Part shown: positions 9,913-19,629 of the stretch, piece after piece
How positions within the stretch are numbered: position 1 is the first letter of the stretch
Layout of the letters: the number at the start of each line of letters is the position of its first letter
From: Prochlorococcus sp. AG-347-L17
GTDB lineage: Bacteria > Cyanobacteriota > Cyanobacteriia > PCC-6307 > Cyanobiaceae
Direction of reading: 5' to 3'
Length of the DNA stretch: 64,000 nucleotides
Assembly (NCBI GenBank): GCA_003278925.1
Contig: QCCN01000009.1
Location: forward strand, 1-64,000
The notes under the pieces: model-generated
Database searches by the model: none
The model's input: the letters and a program-made list of their open reading frames with translations, nothing else
Told to the model about the DNA's origin: nothing
Translations under genes and position numbers: made by a program

Positions 9913-10812
9913 ATGAGAGATAATAATCTAATCAAGAAAGAAAAAATCTTAAGATTTCCCTCTTGGATTAAATTTCCTATTAGTAAAGCTTCAGAATTCG
10001 AAAAAATACAAACACTCATCAAAAAATCAAATATTCATACTATTTGTGAAGAAGCAAGATGTCCAAATAGAGCAGAATGTTATGCCTCAGGAACAGCCAC
10101 CTTTTTACTGGGTGGATCGATATGTTCTCGTTCATGTGCTTTTTGTCAGGTAAATAAAGGTAGACCAAGTTCTATCAATATTGATGAATGTACTCAAGTC
10201 GCAGAAGCAGTGAAAGTACTAAATTTGAAATATGTTGTTTTGACATCTGTAGCTAGAGACGATCTCCCTGATCATGGTGCAAATTTATTTATATCTACAA
10301 TTGATGAGATTAGAAAAATTGATTCAACAATTAAAATCGAAGTTTTAACTCCTGATTTATGGGGTGGAGGCAAAAATCTTGATGAGACAAATAACCTTCA
10401 GACTGAGAGATTGAAGATTATTTTAGAAAAAGATCCAATATGCTTTAATCATAATCTTGAAACTGTTGAAAGACTGCAAAAAGAAGTTAGGAGGGGTGCA
10501 AATTACAAAAAATCCCTTAGTTTACTAAAAAAGTCAAAGGATATTGCTCCTCATATTCAAACTAAATCAGGCATTATGTTAGGACTTGGGGAAACACTGG
10601 ATGAAATAAAAAATACAATTTATGATCTTAAAAAAATAGATTGTGATCAAATTACAATTGGCCAATATTTAAGGCCTTCATTAAATCATTTGGCAGTTAA
10701 GAAATATTGGGATCCATCAGAGTTTGAATATTTATATCGCTTCTCTAAGGAATTAGGATTCAAAAAAGTATCTTCTGGCCCTTTAGTTAGAAGTAGTTAT
10801 CATGCGGGTTAA
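9913..10812 (+). CDS. lipA: Lipoyl synthase (radical SAM)
   Basis: LipA inserts two sulfurs into octanoyl groups on 2-oxoacid dehydrogenase E2 subunits and the glycine cleavage H protein. Both iron-sulfur cluster motifs are intact: the auxiliary cluster CEEARCPNRAEC (C-x4-C-x5-C) and the radical-SAM CSRSCAFC (C-x3-C-x2-C). The C-terminal RSSYHAG contains the conserved serine that ligates the auxiliary cluster. The length of 299 residues is usual. It sits 3 bases after recR and its stop codon interlocks with that of the convergent gene over four bases (TTAA, 10809-10812). Confidence 0.95.
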   Translation: MRDNNLIKKEKILRFPSWIKFPISKASEFEKIQTLIKKSNIHTICEEARCPNRAECYASGTATFLLGGSICSRSCAFCQVNKGRPSSINIDECTQVAEAVKVLNLKYVVLTSVARDDLPDHGANLFISTIDEIRKIDSTIKIEVLTPDLWGGGKNLDETNNLQTERLKIILEKDPICFNHNLETVERLQKEVRRGANYKKSLSLLKKSKDIAPHIQTKSGIMLGLGETLDEIKNTIYDLKKIDCDQITIGQYLRPSLNHLAVKKYWDPSEFEYLYRFSKELGFKKVSSGPLVRSSYHAG

Positions 10813-11309
10813 CTTTCTTCAATTAAAGAGAGTTTCTTTTCAAGTCTTTTCAATATGGAAATACATTCCCCGTTCATAAGTGTACCTGCACCTCCCCAAA
10901 CCAATCTTAATAAAAGATCTACTGGGCTAGAACCAACTTCTTTGACAATTTTGAATCCTATTAACTTGAAATATCTTACAAGTTTTTTACTATATCCTTC
11001 ACTATCAAAAATAGCTAGAAGTCTTACTTTGTTACTTGATTTTTTTTCAATTGCCCAAGCCATAGTTGTTGCCCATATTAATTCCGAAACAAAAGCAGGA
11101 GCTTTACTTAGGATTCTTAATGTATCAAGCTGTATACCTTGTTTATTTAAATAAGTCCAACCTTTCATTTCGGCCCAAATCTTAATTATGTTATCTTTCT
11201 GTTCTGCTATAACGATTCTAAAGAAACATAATCCGAGAGTTTCTCTAACTTGAATTTTAATTAATAATCCAACGTTACCGGCTAATTTTTCTAATTCTTC
11301 AACTTTCAT
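10809..11309 (-). CDS. Conserved cyanobacterial protein of unknown function
   Basis: I recognise no firm family in this 166-residue protein. A central stretch, VRLLAIFDSEGYSKKLVRYFKLIGFKIVKEVG, resembles the acetyl-CoA-binding beta-alpha-beta end of GNAT acetyltransferases, and SSPVDLLLRLVWGGAGTLMNGEC follows as a well-formed C-terminal module. There is no signal peptide or membrane segment. It is the last gene of the lysA-cdaA-uppS-bioB-trhO cluster, 11 bases after trhO. A GNAT-like fold is a suggestion only. Its clean operon position supports it being a real gene. Confidence 0.7.
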   Translation of the reverse strand: MKVEELEKLAGNVGLLIKIQVRETLGLCFFRIVIAEQKDNIIKIWAEMKGWTYLNKQGIQLDTLRILSKAPAFVSELIWATTMAWAIEKKSSNKVRLLAIFDSEGYSKKLVRYFKLIGFKIVKEVGSSPVDLLLRLVWGGAGTLMNGECISILKRLEKKLSLIEES

Positions 11310-11320
11310 GATTTTGGAAA

Positions 11321-12253
11321 TTAGTCCTTATGGATTTTATGATTTTCTACTTTTGATCTATCGAGTTGTTTTTGTCTTTCTTCAAACCTTTTCCTATCAT
11401 CATCGCTGAATTGATCTATGCAAAAATGACATTGGATACCCTTTCTATATTCTTTTCTTTCTTGATCTTGAATTGAAACTGGCATTCCACATGCATGACA
11501 AATCGAGTGGGAGCCTTTTTCTAAATCTTGATCTAAAGCAACTCTTTTATCAAAAACATAACATTCACCTTCAAATAAGTTTTTCCCTTTTGGTATATCA
11601 TCAAGGTATTGAAGGATTCCCCCTTTTAGGTGAAAAATATTTTTGTAACCCTTCTTTTTCAGTAAACTAGTAGCTTTTTCACATCTTATTCCTCCCGTAC
11701 AAAACATTGCTATATTTGTAGACTCTTTATTTTCTAAATGGGTATCTAAATGATCATCTACCCACTTGGGGAATTCTCTAAAGTTTCTTGTATTTGGGTT
11801 TATAGAGTTCTGAAATGTACCTAAAGAAACCTCATAATGATTTCTTGTATCAATGACTATTGTATTTTGATTTTTAATTAACTCATTCCAATCAGTTGAG
11901 TCAATATAGGTCCCATTATTTTCTGAGGGGTTTATTTCTGGGATACCCATGGTAACTATTTCTTTCTTGATTTTTATTTTTAATTTTTTGAAGACTTTCT
12001 CTTTTGAAAAGTTTTCTTTAATATTCAAATTTCTATTATCTGCATATTTATTAAGTAAATTGATAACAATACCAATTACATTTTTCTCGGCACAAATAGT
12101 TCCATTAATACCCTCACTTGCAAAAATTAATAAACCTGAAAGATCGTTTTCATTTTCGATTTTTAATAATTTATTTTTTAGATCAATAATTAAATTTTCT
12201 GGAAATGGGAAGAAAGAGTAAAGAGAGACTACTTTATAATTTTTGCCTTTCAT
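11321..12253 (-). CDS. trhO: Rhodanese-domain tRNA uridine-34 hydroxylase (TrhO/YceA)
   Basis: TrhO catalyses oxygen-dependent hydroxylation of U34 in a subset of tRNAs, toward 5-hydroxyuridine derivatives at the wobble base. The protein has an N-terminal acylphosphatase-like region with ASEGINGT (about residues 45-52), a rhodanese domain starting [10 protein letters not shown] and its active-site loop [11 protein letters not shown] with the catalytic cysteine. A C-terminal cysteine-rich segment ([12 protein letters not shown]) completes the standard YceA layout. The length of 310 residues is typical. Its ATG overlaps the bioB stop (ATGA), indicating translational coupling. Confidence 0.92.
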   Translation of the reverse strand: MKGKNYKVVSLYSFFPFPENLIIDLKNKLLKIENENDLSGLLIFASEGINGTICAEKNVIGIVINLLNKYADNRNLNIKENFSKEKVFKKLKIKIKKEIVTMGIPEINPSENNGTYIDSTDWNELIKNQNTIVIDTRNHYEVSLGTFQNSINPNTRNFREFPKWVDDHLDTHLENKESTNIAMFCTGGIRCEKATSLLKKKGYKNIFHLKGGILQYLDDIPKGKNLFEGECYVFDKRVALDQDLEKGSHSICHACGMPVSIQDQERKEYRKGIQCHFCIDQFSDDDRKRFEERQKQLDRSKVENHKIHKD

Positions 12254-13257
12254 AGGGAAGATAATGTTTTTTCACGAGTTTCAAAATCTTTGTTAAATGA
12301 TACTCCTACCTCTTTAAGAAGTTTTCTGTCTGATTGAAAAGAAGGATTTGAAGTTGTGAGTAACTCATCTCCATAAAAAATTGAATTTGCCCCACATTGA
12401 AAACATAAAATTTGGGCTTCTTTTGAAAGCTTTTCTCGCCCTGCACTTAATCTTATTTTACTTTTAGGCATAAGAATTCTTGCTGTAGCTATCATCCTTA
12501 TCATTTCAATAGAATCAATTTCTTGATTATCTTCTAAACCAGTACCTTCAATAGCTACTAATGAATTTATAGGAACACTTTCAGGGTGTGGATTCATGTT
12601 TGAAAGTACTTTCAAAAGAGATGCTCTATCGCCATTAGTTTCACCCAAACCTATTATCCCTCCACAACAAACATTTATTCCTGCATTCCTTACTCTTTTG
12701 ATAGTATCTAGCCTGTCCTGATAAGTTCTTGTCGTAATAATATTTTTATAATGCTCAGGACTTGTATCAAGATTGTGGTTATACGCGGTTAAACCTGCAT
12801 CAGCCAGTCTGGAAGCTTGTTCTTCTGTAAGCATTCCAGCAGTAACGCATGCTTCCATCCCTAAATCTCTTACTCCGCTAACCATCTCTAACATTGCATT
12901 AAAAGATTTCCCATCTCTAATTTCTCTCCACGCCCAACCCATGCAAAACCTATCTGCACCCTCATTTTTTGCTATTTGAGCTCTTGCTAAAACTTCTTCA
13001 ACTTGAAATTGTGGATGACTTTTGATTTCGCTAGCACTATAAATTGATTGGCTACAATACGAACAATTTTCCTCACATCCGCCAGTTTTTACGCTGAACA
13101 ATGATGCTAATTGAATGTCGTATTTGTTAAACTTCCTATGAATATTTTGTGATTCCCACATTAAATCGATAAGAGGCATATTAAGTATTCCCAGAATCTC
13201 CTCTTTATTCCAATCGAACCTAATTTGTTTTAATAACTGATTATTCGAATTAGCCAT
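12250..13257 (-). CDS. bioB: Biotin synthase (radical SAM)
   Basis: BioB inserts sulfur into dethiobiotin as the last step of biotin synthesis. The radical-SAM cysteine motif is CEENCSYC in [13 protein letters not shown] (about residues 57-69). [12 protein letters not shown] and [11 protein letters not shown] are also family signatures, and the C-terminal LSAGREKLS carries the arginine region near the [2Fe-2S] cluster. The 335-residue length is normal. It follows uppS by 5 bases and overlaps trhO by 4, inside a minus-strand operon. Other bio genes are not in the window. Confidence 0.95.
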   Translation of the reverse strand: MANSNNQLLKQIRFDWNKEEILGILNMPLIDLMWESQNIHRKFNKYDIQLASLFSVKTGGCEENCSYCSQSIYSASEIKSHPQFQVEEVLARAQIAKNEGADRFCMGWAWREIRDGKSFNAMLEMVSGVRDLGMEACVTAGMLTEEQASRLADAGLTAYNHNLDTSPEHYKNIITTRTYQDRLDTIKRVRNAGINVCCGGIIGLGETNGDRASLLKVLSNMNPHPESVPINSLVAIEGTGLEDNQEIDSIEMIRMIATARILMPKSKIRLSAGREKLSKEAQILCFQCGANSIFYGDELLTTSNPSFQSDRKLLKEVGVSFNKDFETREKTLSSL

Positions 13258-13262
13258 TTTTA

Positions 13263-14066
13263 TTAGGAAAAATATTGAGAATCTTCTAAAGATTCATTTT
13301 GTAATGATTCTATACCGCCGAAACGTCTATTTCTTGATTGGTAATCAATTATTGCTTTAAGAAATTCATGCTCATTAAACTCTGGCCAAAGTACGTCAGA
13401 TATATAAATTTCTGAATATGCTAATTGCCATAATAAAAAATTACTTATTCTTTTTTCGCCACTAGTTCTTATTAGTAATTCTGGATCCTTAATCCCTCCA
13501 GTTAATAGCTCTGAATTAAATAATTCTTCATTAATTTCACTTGGTTTTATTTCTCCAGCAGAAGATTTTAATGCGAGTTCTTTTGCTACTTTTACTATTT
13601 CTTGTCTACCCCCGTAATTAACACAAACATTGAATAAAAATTTATTGTTGTTTTTAGTGAGTGATTCTGAACTAGAGATTATTTCTTTTAAATTTTTTGG
13701 GAAAGGAGTTAAATCCCCAATAAATTTTATTTTTGTTGATTCTTCATGTATCTCTTTAATTTCGCTTTTTAAAACTTCGCCAAAAAGATTAATAAGAAAA
13801 TCAACTTCTTTTGCTGGCCTTGTCCAATTTTCAGTTGAAAAAGCATAAACAGTGATTACTTTACAACCTAAATTTTTTGCTAGTTTCAGAATTTTTTTTA
13901 ATACACTGACGCCCTGTTTATGCCCAAATGATCTGGGTAATCCTTTTCTAGTCGCCCATCTCCCATTGCCGTCCATAATTATTGCGACATGTTTGGGCAA
14001 TTTTTGCTTATTTATTTTTATTAATAAGTCACTAATTTTATCTTCTATTACTTTTTCTAAACTCAT
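13263..14066 (-). CDS. uppS: Isoprenyl (undecaprenyl) diphosphate synthase
   Basis: This cis-prenyltransferase builds the C55 lipid carrier used for peptidoglycan and surface polysaccharides. The diagnostic P-loop-like motif IMDGNGRWA (catalytic Asp, about residues 30-38) is followed by FGHKQG. The remaining conserved regions include [39 protein letters not shown] and [14 protein letters not shown]. The length of 267 residues is typical. It lies 3 bases after cdaA and 5 before bioB, so it is embedded in the lysA-led operon. Confidence 0.95.
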   Translation of the reverse strand: MSLEKVIEDKISDLLIKINKQKLPKHVAIIMDGNGRWATRKGLPRSFGHKQGVSVLKKILKLAKNLGCKVITVYAFSTENWTRPAKEVDFLINLFGEVLKSEIKEIHEESTKIKFIGDLTPFPKNLKEIISSSESLTKNNNKFLFNVCVNYGGRQEIVKVAKELALKSSAGEIKPSEINEELFNSELLTGGIKDPELLIRTSGEKRISNFLLWQLAYSEIYISDVLWPEFNEHEFLKAIIDYQSRNRRFGGIESLQNESLEDSQYFS

Positions 14067-14069
14067 TAG

Positions 14070-14978
14070 TTAATCCTTTTTGTTAATAAAAATTTCTGAT
14101 TTTTCTGACTCTTTTTTATTAATATCACTGATGATATTATCACCTGAGTCTTTCTTTTGGGACAATACATTTTTACTTAAAGATCCTTTATTTGTTCCCA
14201 TAGAGTTTTGATTACCAATCAATTTTGCAAGAAGTTCTTGTAACCTGCTGCTGGTTATTGGTCTTTCGAGTTTGCCTTGGTTTGCTAATGATAACGTACC
14301 TGTTTCTTCAGAAACAACAATACAAATACATCTGTCAAATCTTTCTGTAATTCCTAATGCTGCTAAATGTCTTGTGCCATATCTACTTATCCCTTGTCTT
14401 GAGAGAGGAAGTATTACTCCAGCAGAAATTATTTTATTCCCTTTCACAAGAACTGCTCCATCATGTAAGGGAGTATCTGTTGCAAAAAGATTTATTAAAA
14501 GGTCAGTTGATAATTGTGCCTCAATATTGGTACCTGAATATAAAAAATCTTCAGGTCTTAAATCACTTCCCAAATCTACAACGATTAAAGCGCCTTTTCT
14601 GTTTTGAGAGAGTTTACCAGCAGTATCAACTAACTGAGTAATGGTAGTTGAAGTTGCTCTAAATTCTTTTGGTGGATTCCCAAGTAATACAGCAAGCCTC
14701 CCAGTGCCTAATAGTTCCATTAATCTTCGTAACTCTCCTTGCCAAAGGATCGCTAATGATAGAGAACAAGCGAGGACTACAGCATCAATTAATTTTGATG
14801 TCAGTGGTAAGTATGCATATCTTTGAATAAACCATGCGGATGATACTAAAAACAAATATCCTCTTAGAAGCCATAATGTCCGTTGTTCTTTTACTCTAGA
14901 AAATAATAAAAGTCCGAAACCAACAGCAAATAAGACATCTAATAAAAGCTTTAAATTTATAATTCCCCAGAAATTCAC
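14070..14978 (-). CDS. cdaA: Diadenylate cyclase, CdaA-type (c-di-AMP synthase)
   Basis: This is a membrane-bound DAC-domain enzyme that makes cyclic di-AMP from two ATP. About three N-terminal membrane helices (residues about 8-26, 36-52 and 63-79) precede the DAC domain (about 95-265). The catalytic DGA motif is at 173-175 and the ATP-contacting GTRHLAA motif at 201-207; many Firmicute enzymes read RHR where this reads RHL. A polar Lys/Ser/Asp-rich tail of about 35 residues ends the protein. It sits 28 bases after lysA and 3 before uppS. No cdaR or glmM neighbour is seen, unlike in Firmicutes. Confidence 0.88.
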   Translation of the reverse strand: MNFWGIINLKLLLDVLFAVGFGLLLFSRVKEQRTLWLLRGYLFLVSSAWFIQRYAYLPLTSKLIDAVVLACSLSLAILWQGELRRLMELLGTGRLAVLLGNPPKEFRATSTTITQLVDTAGKLSQNRKGALIVVDLGSDLRPEDFLYSGTNIEAQLSTDLLINLFATDTPLHDGAVLVKGNKIISAGVILPLSRQGISRYGTRHLAALGITERFDRCICIVVSEETGTLSLANQGKLERPITSSRLQELLAKLIGNQNSMGTNKGSLSKNVLSQKKDSGDNIISDINKKESEKSEIFINKKD

Positions 14979-15006
14979 ACTAAAAACAGAATTAATTTAA
15001 ATTTAC

Positions 15007-16380
15007 CTAATTTTGTTTAATAAAGCGATCAGGCAAAACATCGTATTTTAAAAGATCAATTGGACTTTCTCTTTTTTGAATAATCTCTGCTTCTCCATTA
15101 CAAACTAAAAGGGCTGCGGGTCTTGGAATTCTGTTGTAGTTAGAACTCATTGAGTTATTGTAAGCACCAGTACCAAACACACATATGAGATCTCCTGTTT
15201 CGCAATTTGCTAGTTCTATCTCCTTAAACAATACATCTCCCGATTCGCAGTGTTTGCCAGCAATTGTATATTTATTTTTAGAGTTAATATTAAAGGGGTT
15301 TTTTACCAAACATGCAGAGTAATTTGATTGATATGTTATTGGCCTTGGATTATCACTCATCCCGCCATCAACAGACAAATAAGTTCTTATTCCAGGAATT
15401 TCTTTAAAAGCCCCAATTTTGTAAATTGTAATGCCTGCTGTAGATACTATAGATCTTCCAGGTTCACACATCAATTTTGGCAGATCTAAATTGTGTTTTT
15501 TACAAGCTTTAACAACCGAGTTGGAAATTGTTTTTACCCATTCATCGATAGAAGGTGGATCGTCATTTATTGTATATTTAATGCCCAAACCCCCTCCAAC
15601 ATTAAGCTCTTTAATATCATGGCCAAATTTTTTTGCGTCTAAAATAACCTTTACCATTATTTCACCTAGATCCTTATGAGGGTCTAGTTCAAAGATCTGG
15701 GAACCAATATGAGCATGTATTCCTTTTAATTCTAAATGTTTAGTTTCGCTTATCCTTGCAAATAAATCATTCAAATATTCGATTCCAAAACCAAATTTGC
15801 TATCAAATGAACCTGTTCTTATATATTCATGTGTATGGCATTCAATTCCAGGAGTAAAGCGAATCATTATTTCTAAGTCATGATTTAATGAATTAGATAC
15901 TTTTTCTAATCTTCTTAAGTCATAGTCATTATCTACAATTATTTTGATGTTGTTTCTAATTGCGAAATCAATTTCTTTGTCAGATTTGTTATTACCATGA
16001 AAAACAATTTTTTCATTTGGGACTCCACCCTTTAGAGCAGTTAATAATTCCCCCTCTGAGACTGCATCAAGTCCTAAACCTTCTGAGGAAACAAGATTAC
16101 TCATGAATATAGAGCTATTTGCCTTTGAAGCGTATATAGGGAGAGATTCCCCTGGATAATATTTTTCTAATGCTTTTTTATAAGCTCTACAAGAATTTCT
16201 TAAAGTGATTTCATCCAAGATATAAAGAGGAGAATCATATTTTTTAACTAACTCTTCAATAGAACAGCCACCAACGGACAATTCTCCATCTCCTCCAATG
16301 GATGTAGTAATTGGTACGATATTTTTATTAGGACTTTCCAAGTCAATTTTCTGCTTTAAAAAAGATTGTTTTTCTTTCAT
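15007..16380 (-). CDS. lysA: Diaminopimelate decarboxylase
   Basis: This PLP enzyme is the last step of lysine synthesis and converts meso-diaminopimelate to lysine. The PLP lysine is K86 in PIYASKANSS. Other signatures are GLGLDAVSEGEL, GIHAHIGSQI, LNVGGGLGIKY and the phosphate-binding CEPGRSIVSTAG. The second active-site element lies in KHCESGDVLF. The protein has 457 residues; about 25 extra N-terminal residues precede the conserved core, so a slightly later start is possible. It appears to be the first gene of a six-gene minus-strand operon that also carries cdaA, uppS, bioB and trhO. Confidence 0.94.
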   Translation of the reverse strand: MKEKQSFLKQKIDLESPNKNIVPITTSIGGDGELSVGGCSIEELVKKYDSPLYILDEITLRNSCRAYKKALEKYYPGESLPIYASKANSSIFMSNLVSSEGLGLDAVSEGELLTALKGGVPNEKIVFHGNNKSDKEIDFAIRNNIKIIVDNDYDLRRLEKVSNSLNHDLEIMIRFTPGIECHTHEYIRTGSFDSKFGFGIEYLNDLFARISETKHLELKGIHAHIGSQIFELDPHKDLGEIMVKVILDAKKFGHDIKELNVGGGLGIKYTINDDPPSIDEWVKTISNSVVKACKKHNLDLPKLMCEPGRSIVSTAGITIYKIGAFKEIPGIRTYLSVDGGMSDNPRPITYQSNYSACLVKNPFNINSKNKYTIAGKHCESGDVLFKEIELANCETGDLICVFGTGAYNNSMSSNYNRIPRPAALLVCNGEAEIIQKRESPIDLLKYDVLPDRFIKQN

Positions 16381-16412
16381 GGGAGAACTTTTAATAAAGT
16401 TTTGCCAAAACT

Positions 16413-16430
16413 GTCATATTTTATAATGAC
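16413..16430. promoter_or_regulatory. Dyad overlapping a candidate -10 box between lysA and rimI
   Basis: GTCAT and ATGAC form an inverted repeat across an 8-base spacer in the 88-base gap between the divergent lysA and rimI starts. A TATAAT hexamer (16422-16427, plus strand) lies within it. There is no well-spaced -35. It could be a promoter-operator for rimI or for both genes. This is a visual call with modest support. Confidence 0.3.
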
Positions 16431-16468
16431 TCTAGATTTGAACTTTTTGAATATACATACATATTAAG

Positions 16469-16909
16469 ATGATATCTATCAAACAAATAAATGAGAAAGA
16501 TATTGATTTATGTTATGAATTAGATTCAAATACGATTTCCCTATGGAGCAAGAAACAATGGACTAACGAATTCAAAAAAGAAGATACAAAAATTTTTGTA
16601 CTGTTAATTACAAATTTAGTCATTGGAGCATGTGTTTTTCAAGTTGTTCTTGATGAAGCTCAAATAAGTTATTTTGTTGTAAATAAGAAATTTAGGGAAA
16701 AGGGTTTTGGATCACATCTTATGAGCTTTTTAATAAAAAAATGTGAAAAATTAAATCTTAAAAAAATACTATTGGAGGTTTCTAATGGAAATGTTACTGC
16801 TGAAAAATTTTATAGTCGCTTTGATTTTTCCACTGTTGGAATAAGAAAAAATTATTATAAAGATGGTTCACATGCTCTTTTAAAAGAAAAAAAATTAACA
16901 ACAAAATAA
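16469..16909 (+). CDS. rimI: RimI-like GNAT N-acetyltransferase
   Basis: This is a GNAT-family protein N-acetyltransferase similar to RimI, which acetylates the N-terminal alanine of ribosomal protein S18. The 146 residues contain the acetyl-CoA loop region VNKKFREKGFGSHLMSFL (R/Q-x-x-G-x-G/A form, about residues 71-88), LLEVSNGNVTAEKFYSRFDFSTVGIRKNYY and a C-terminal DGSHALLKEK. This matches the RimI pattern of EVR..N..A...Y...GF followed by RK.YY. It is transcribed divergently from lysA. The GNAT assignment is firm and RimI specificity is likely. Confidence 0.85.
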   Translation: MISIKQINEKDIDLCYELDSNTISLWSKKQWTNEFKKEDTKIFVLLITNLVIGACVFQVVLDEAQISYFVVNKKFREKGFGSHLMSFLIKKCEKLNLKKILLEVSNGNVTAEKFYSRFDFSTVGIRKNYYKDGSHALLKEKKLTTK

Positions 16910-16953
16910 TGTAAAAATTTAATTGTTCGGATAACCATAATCATTGAAATTAC

Positions 16954-16959
16954 TATAAT
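16954..16959 (+). promoter_or_regulatory. Candidate -10 box upstream of clpC
   Basis: A consensus TATAAT hexamer sits in the 179-base rimI-clpC gap, about 130 bases before the clpC ATG. No good -35 is visible, which is common in Prochlorococcus promoters. It would give a leader of roughly 120 bases. Confidence 0.25.
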
Positions 16960-17088
16960 TTCTTGCTATAGCACTAAAAAAGTTAAATTTAATTTGATAA
17001 ATTATACTTTTGGGTATTCACAAAAGCTCATTCTGAACACAAAATTGACATATTACTGGTAGGTTATTAATAGGAATTTAATCTTCTA

Positions 17089-19614
17089 ATGTTTGAAAGA
17101 TTTACAGAAAAGGCTATAAAGGTCATCATGCTTGCTCAAGAGGAAGCTAGAAGACTTGGTCATAATTTTGTTGGAACTGAACAAATTCTTTTGGGGTTAA
17201 TTGGAGAAGGAACTGGGGTCGCAGCGAAAGTACTTAAATCACTTGGAGTTAATTTAAAAGATTCAAGAATAGAGGTGGAAAAGATAATAGGTAGAGGTTC
17301 AGGGTTTGTAGCTGTTGAAATACCTTTTACTCCCAGAGCTAAAAGAGTATTAGAACTATCTTTAGAAGAGGCGCGTCAACTTGGCCACAATTATATTGGT
17401 ACAGAGCATTTATTGTTAGGTTTAATAAGAGAGGGCGAAGGTGTGGCTGCAAGAGTCCTTGAAAATCTTAATATTGACCTTACAAAAGTTAGAACTCAAG
17501 TTATTAGGATGCTAGGTGAAACAGCCGAAGTTGGCACAGGGGCCAGTACAAATAAGGGCAACTTAAAAACTGCTACTCTTGATGAATTCGGAACAAATTT
17601 AACAAAATTAGCAAGTGAATCAAAATTAGATCCAGTCGTTGGACGCCATTCAGAAATAGATCGTGTAGTTCAAATCCTAGGTAGAAGGACAAAAAATAAT
17701 CCTGTTCTTATCGGGGAGCCAGGTGTAGGTAAAACAGCTATCGCAGAAGGTTTAGCTCAAAGAATACAAACTGGTGATATTCCAGACATACTTGAAGATA
17801 AAAGAGTTTTGACTCTTGATATAGGTCTTTTGGTAGCAGGAACAAAGTATAGAGGTGAATTTGAAGAAAGGTTAAAAAAAATAATGGAAGAAATTAAATC
17901 AGCAGGTAACGTCATTCTTGTTATAGATGAAGTACATACTTTAATTGGTGCTGGTGCAGCTGAAGGAGCGATAGATGCAGCAAATATACTTAAGCCAGCA
18001 TTAGCTAGAGGCGAACTTCAATGTATTGGAGCAACAACTCTAGATGAATATAGAAAACATATAGAAAGAGATGCTGCTCTAGAAAGAAGATTCCAGCCTG
18101 TAATGGTAGGTGAGCCATCTATAGAAGATACAATTGAAATTTTAAAAGGTCTGAGAGAGCGTTATGAACAACATCATCGTCTAAAAATTACTGATGATGC
18201 ACTAGAAGCTGCCGCTCATTTAGGGGATCGTTATATATCTGACAGATTTTTGCCTGATAAGGCTATTGACCTCATCGACGAGGCAGGAAGTAGAGTACGT
18301 TTAATAAACTCTAAACTTCCTCCTGAAGCAAAACAAATAGATAGAGAACTAAGACAAGTACAAAAACAGAAGGAAGAATCTGTAAGAGACCAAAATTTCG
18401 ATCAAGCTGGCCAATTACGTGAAAAAGAAATGGAATTGTCTGCAAAAATTAGAGAGGTATTGGAAAATAAAAAAGAATCTACAGCTGGAGATCAATCTGA
18501 TGCTGATAATTCTGTAAAAAGTGATTCAAAACTTTTTAAAAGTCCCCTTGTTAGTGAAGAGGATGTAGCACATATTGTAGCTTCATGGACAGGAGTGCCT
18601 GTTCAAAAATTAACAGAAACTGAATCAGTCAAGCTTCTTAATATGGAGGAAACACTTCACCAAAGGCTAATTGGACAAGATGAAGCTGTAAAGGCTGTTT
18701 CAAGAGCTATAAGAAGAGCAAGAGTTGGATTAAAAAACCCTAATAGACCCATCGCAAGTTTTATCTTCTCTGGTCCTACCGGTGTTGGTAAAACTGAATT
18801 AACTAAATCATTAGCTTCATATTTCTTTGGTAGTGAAGAAGCAATGATCAGATTAGATATGTCAGAATTTATGGAAAGACATACAGTCAGTAAACTTATA
18901 GGCTCGCCTCCTGGTTATGTTGGTTTCAATGAAGGAGGCCAGCTTACTGAAGCTGTCAGAAGACGTCCTTATACCGTAGTTCTATTTGATGAAGTCGAAA
19001 AGGCGCATCCAGATGTTTTCAACTTATTATTGCAACTACTTGAAGACGGAAGATTAACTGACTCCAAAGGTAGAACTGTAGATTTTAAAAATACATTATT
19101 AATAATGACATCTAATATCGGTTCAAAAGTAATCGAGAAAGGAGGTGGCGGACTAGGATTTGAATTCTCAGGTGATTCAGTTGAAGATAGCCAATATAAT
19201 AGAATTAAATCATTAGTTAATGAAGAGCTTAAACAATACTTTAGGCCTGAATTTTTAAATAGACTTGATGAAATAATTGTATTCAGACAATTAACTAAAA
19301 ATGAAGTTAAAGAAATTGCGGAAATAATGTTGCAAGAAGTTTTTGTCCGGTTACAAGATAAAGGCATTAAATTAAATGTCACCGATGCTTTCAAAGAAAG
19401 ACTTGTCGAAGAAGGTTATAACCCTTCATATGGCGCAAGACCTTTGAGAAGGGCAGTTATGCGTTTACTCGAAGATAGTTTGGCTGAAGAAGTTCTTTCT
19501 GGGAGAATAAAAGATGGAGATAATGCTTTGGTTGATATAGATGATAATAAAAAAGTTACAATAAATATTTCTTCTGAAGAATCTTCTCAAGAGCTAGCAG
19601 GTGCTAACTTCTAA
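17089..19614 (+). CDS. clpC: ClpC, Hsp100 AAA+ protease ATPase
   Basis: ClpC unfolds substrates for the ClpP/R protease in the cytosol and near thylakoids; it is usually essential in cyanobacteria. An N-terminal double Clp repeat (residues about 1-145) contains [15 protein letters not shown] and [15 protein letters not shown]. The first ATPase domain has Walker A GEPGVGKT near 211 and [16 protein letters not shown]-type coiled middle region ([13 protein letters not shown], about 440) separates it from the second domain, with GPTGVGKTE near 562 and LFDEVEKAH. The hydrophobic ClpP-docking loop region and C-terminal [11 protein letters not shown] are present. The length of 841 residues matches ClpC rather than ClpB. 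Confidence 0.96.
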   Translation: MFERFTEKAIKVIMLAQEEARRLGHNFVGTEQILLGLIGEGTGVAAKVLKSLGVNLKDSRIEVEKIIGRGSGFVAVEIPFTPRAKRVLELSLEEARQLGHNYIGTEHLLLGLIREGEGVAARVLENLNIDLTKVRTQVIRMLGETAEVGTGASTNKGNLKTATLDEFGTNLTKLASESKLDPVVGRHSEIDRVVQILGRRTKNNPVLIGEPGVGKTAIAEGLAQRIQTGDIPDILEDKRVLTLDIGLLVAGTKYRGEFEERLKKIMEEIKSAGNVILVIDEVHTLIGAGAAEGAIDAANILKPALARGELQCIGATTLDEYRKHIERDAALERRFQPVMVGEPSIEDTIEILKGLRERYEQHHRLKITDDALEAAAHLGDRYISDRFLPDKAIDLIDEAGSRVRLINSKLPPEAKQIDRELRQVQKQKEESVRDQNFDQAGQLREKEMELSAKIREVLENKKESTAGDQSDADNSVKSDSKLFKSPLVSEEDVAHIVASWTGVPVQKLTETESVKLLNMEETLHQRLIGQDEAVKAVSRAIRRARVGLKNPNRPIASFIFSGPTGVGKTELTKSLASYFFGSEEAMIRLDMSEFMERHTVSKLIGSPPGYVGFNEGGQLTEAVRRRPYTVVLFDEVEKAHPDVFNLLLQLLEDGRLTDSKGRTVDFKNTLLIMTSNIGSKVIEKGGGGLGFEFSGDSVEDSQYNRIKSLVNEELKQYFRPEFLNRLDEIIVFRQLTKNEVKEIAEIMLQEVFVRLQDKGIKLNVTDAFKERLVEEGYNPSYGARPLRRAVMRLLEDSLAEEVLSGRIKDGDNALVDIDDNKKVTINISSEESSQELAGANF

Positions 19615-19629
19615 TCATTCAAACTAAAT

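Noticed and set aside
14272-14607. Long plus-strand reading frame inside the cdaA gene
   Set aside because: It is antisense to a clear DAC-domain gene and its translation shows no domain or codon pattern of its own.
18969-19394. 141-codon minus-strand frame inside clpC
   Set aside because: It lies wholly within the second AAA+ domain of clpC. The translation is Ser/Asn-rich without motifs, typical of an antisense shadow.
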